Below, one piece after another: positions 31,821 to 32,040 of a stretch of DNA of 32,040 bases (the first letter of the stretch is position 1; the number at the start of each line of letters is the position of its first letter). The stretch comes from SIG480 sp045586595. GTDB taxonomy: Bacteria; Bacillota; Clostridia; Oscillospirales; JAAYXM01. The position numbers and the translations under genes are program-made. A model generated the notes under the pieces. That model was not told the origin of the DNA, ran no database searches, and worked only from the letters and a program-made list of their open reading frames with translations. The stretch is from the NCBI GenBank assembly GCA_045586595.1, contig JAZNAQ010000045.1:1-32040 (forward strand), in the 5' to 3' direction.

Positions 31821-31849
31821 AACAACCGATGCAAAACGCATCGGTTGTT
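31821..31849 (+). terminator. Terminator closing the right toxin/immunity island
   Basis: 12-bp perfect stem AACAACCGATGC / GCATCGGTTGTT, five-base loop AAAAC, then TTTAAC. Nearly identical to the terminator at 1504-1531. Confidence 0.8.
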
Positions 31850-31870
31850 TAACGTGTATCGAGAGAAAAG

Positions 31871-31894
31871 CGGCAGACAATTATATGTCTGCCG
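31871..31894. repeat. Perfect 9-bp inverted repeat
   Basis: CGGCAGACA / TGTCTGCCG around ATTATA, 22 bases past the terminator. No T-run follows on either side, so it is not a convincing terminator; function unknown. Confidence 0.6.
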
Positions 31895-31905
31895 TTCTAA
31901 TTGGT

Positions 31906-32040
31906 GCCTTTAGGCGTGGAAATAAACCCCCAGTTTTACTGGGGGAAGATAAAAAGCTTTAGCAAGAGAAAAACCTCCATGATAAAATAGTAAAGGTTTG
32001 GCGACCGCATTACTAAAAAATCATGGAGGTTTTTAAACTA
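31906..32040 (+). mobile_element. Probable left end and tnpA leader of a second IS200/IS605 element (partial)
   Basis: A small hairpin GCCT/AGGC (31906-31915), then an 8-bp hairpin C5AGT/ACTG5 with TTT loop (31927-31945), the same geometry as the right-end hairpin at 223-241. Then a 15-bp perfect inverted repeat, AAAAACCTCCATGAT (31969-31983) with 32020-32034, plus an inner TAGTAA/TTACTA helix. The downstream arm contains GGAGG (32025-32029), so the hairpin would hide the ribosome site of a gene starting at or just after 32040. In IS200 the tnpA ribosome site is masked the same way. No coding sequence of the transposase is inside the window, so the identity is inferred. Confidence 0.5.
32020..32040 (+). 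promoter_or_regulatory. Ribosome binding site masked in a hairpin
   Basis: GGAGG at 32025-32029 lies in the 3' arm of the 15-bp inverted repeat; the window ends 11 bases later, where a start codon is expected (the last base is A). Confidence 0.45.

Noticed and set aside
1..32040. CRISPR arrays, tRNA or rRNA genes, prophage structural genes
   Set aside because: No regularly spaced repeats, no cloverleaf-like segments with CCA or TTCRA motifs, and no capsid, portal or terminase-like proteins were found.

Overview
The window reads as chromosome from a Gram-positive, probably endospore-forming member of the Clostridia; an Oscillospiraceae/Ruminococcaceae-type gut or rumen bacterium is my best guess. 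Reasons: an alanine racemase preceded by a GerS/YdcC-type lipoprotein and an NAD(P)HX dehydratase and followed by MazF (the arrangement known from Bacillus and Clostridioides), AddAB instead of RecBCD, a single-chain glycyl-tRNA synthetase, strong AGGAGG ribosome binding sites and sigma-A promoters with 17-base spacers. No tRNA, rRNA or CRISPR array was seen.

Layout. (1) 1-1531, accessory: the C-terminus of an IS200/IS605 TnpA transposase and its right-end hairpin, a promoter directly after it, a small two-helix membrane protein, an orphan polymorphic-toxin C-terminal cassette lacking its delivery half, and an immunity-type gene ending at a strong terminator. (2) 1530-6375, minus strand: ypsA, then an operon nnrD - gerS/ydcC-like lipoprotein - alr - mazF - a membrane-anchored coiled-coil protein, then a hypothetical gene. 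(3) 6486-9281, plus strand: rpsO and pnp, with a long nested RNA hairpin in front of pnp. (4) 9294-11676, minus: serC-serA under a perfect consensus promoter. (5) 11776-20752, plus: an RluA-type pseudouridine synthase, uxuA, an FecCD-type metal-chelate ABC importer (permease, ATPase, lipoprotein), gap, the malonate transporter madLM, and glyQS, separated by clear terminators. (6) 20772-22720, minus: hflX-yigZ. (7) 22729-29641, plus: addB-addA, driven from a promoter divergent to that of hflX. (8) 29705-32040, accessory: a probably frameshifted polymorphic toxin, two immunity-type genes, a terminator almost identical to the one closing island 1, and what looks like the left end and regulatory leader of a second IS200/IS605 element.

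The central 28 kb is ordinary housekeeping content: RNA turnover, serine synthesis, glycolysis, translation, DNA repair and cell-wall D-alanine supply. The unusual biology is at the two edges. Both carry toxin/immunity modules next to single-strand transposon ends, and both modules are decayed or rearranged: one is a C-terminal cassette with no start, the other has a reading-frame break between its N-terminal part and its toxin domain. All functional statements rest on motif recognition by eye; no database search was run.
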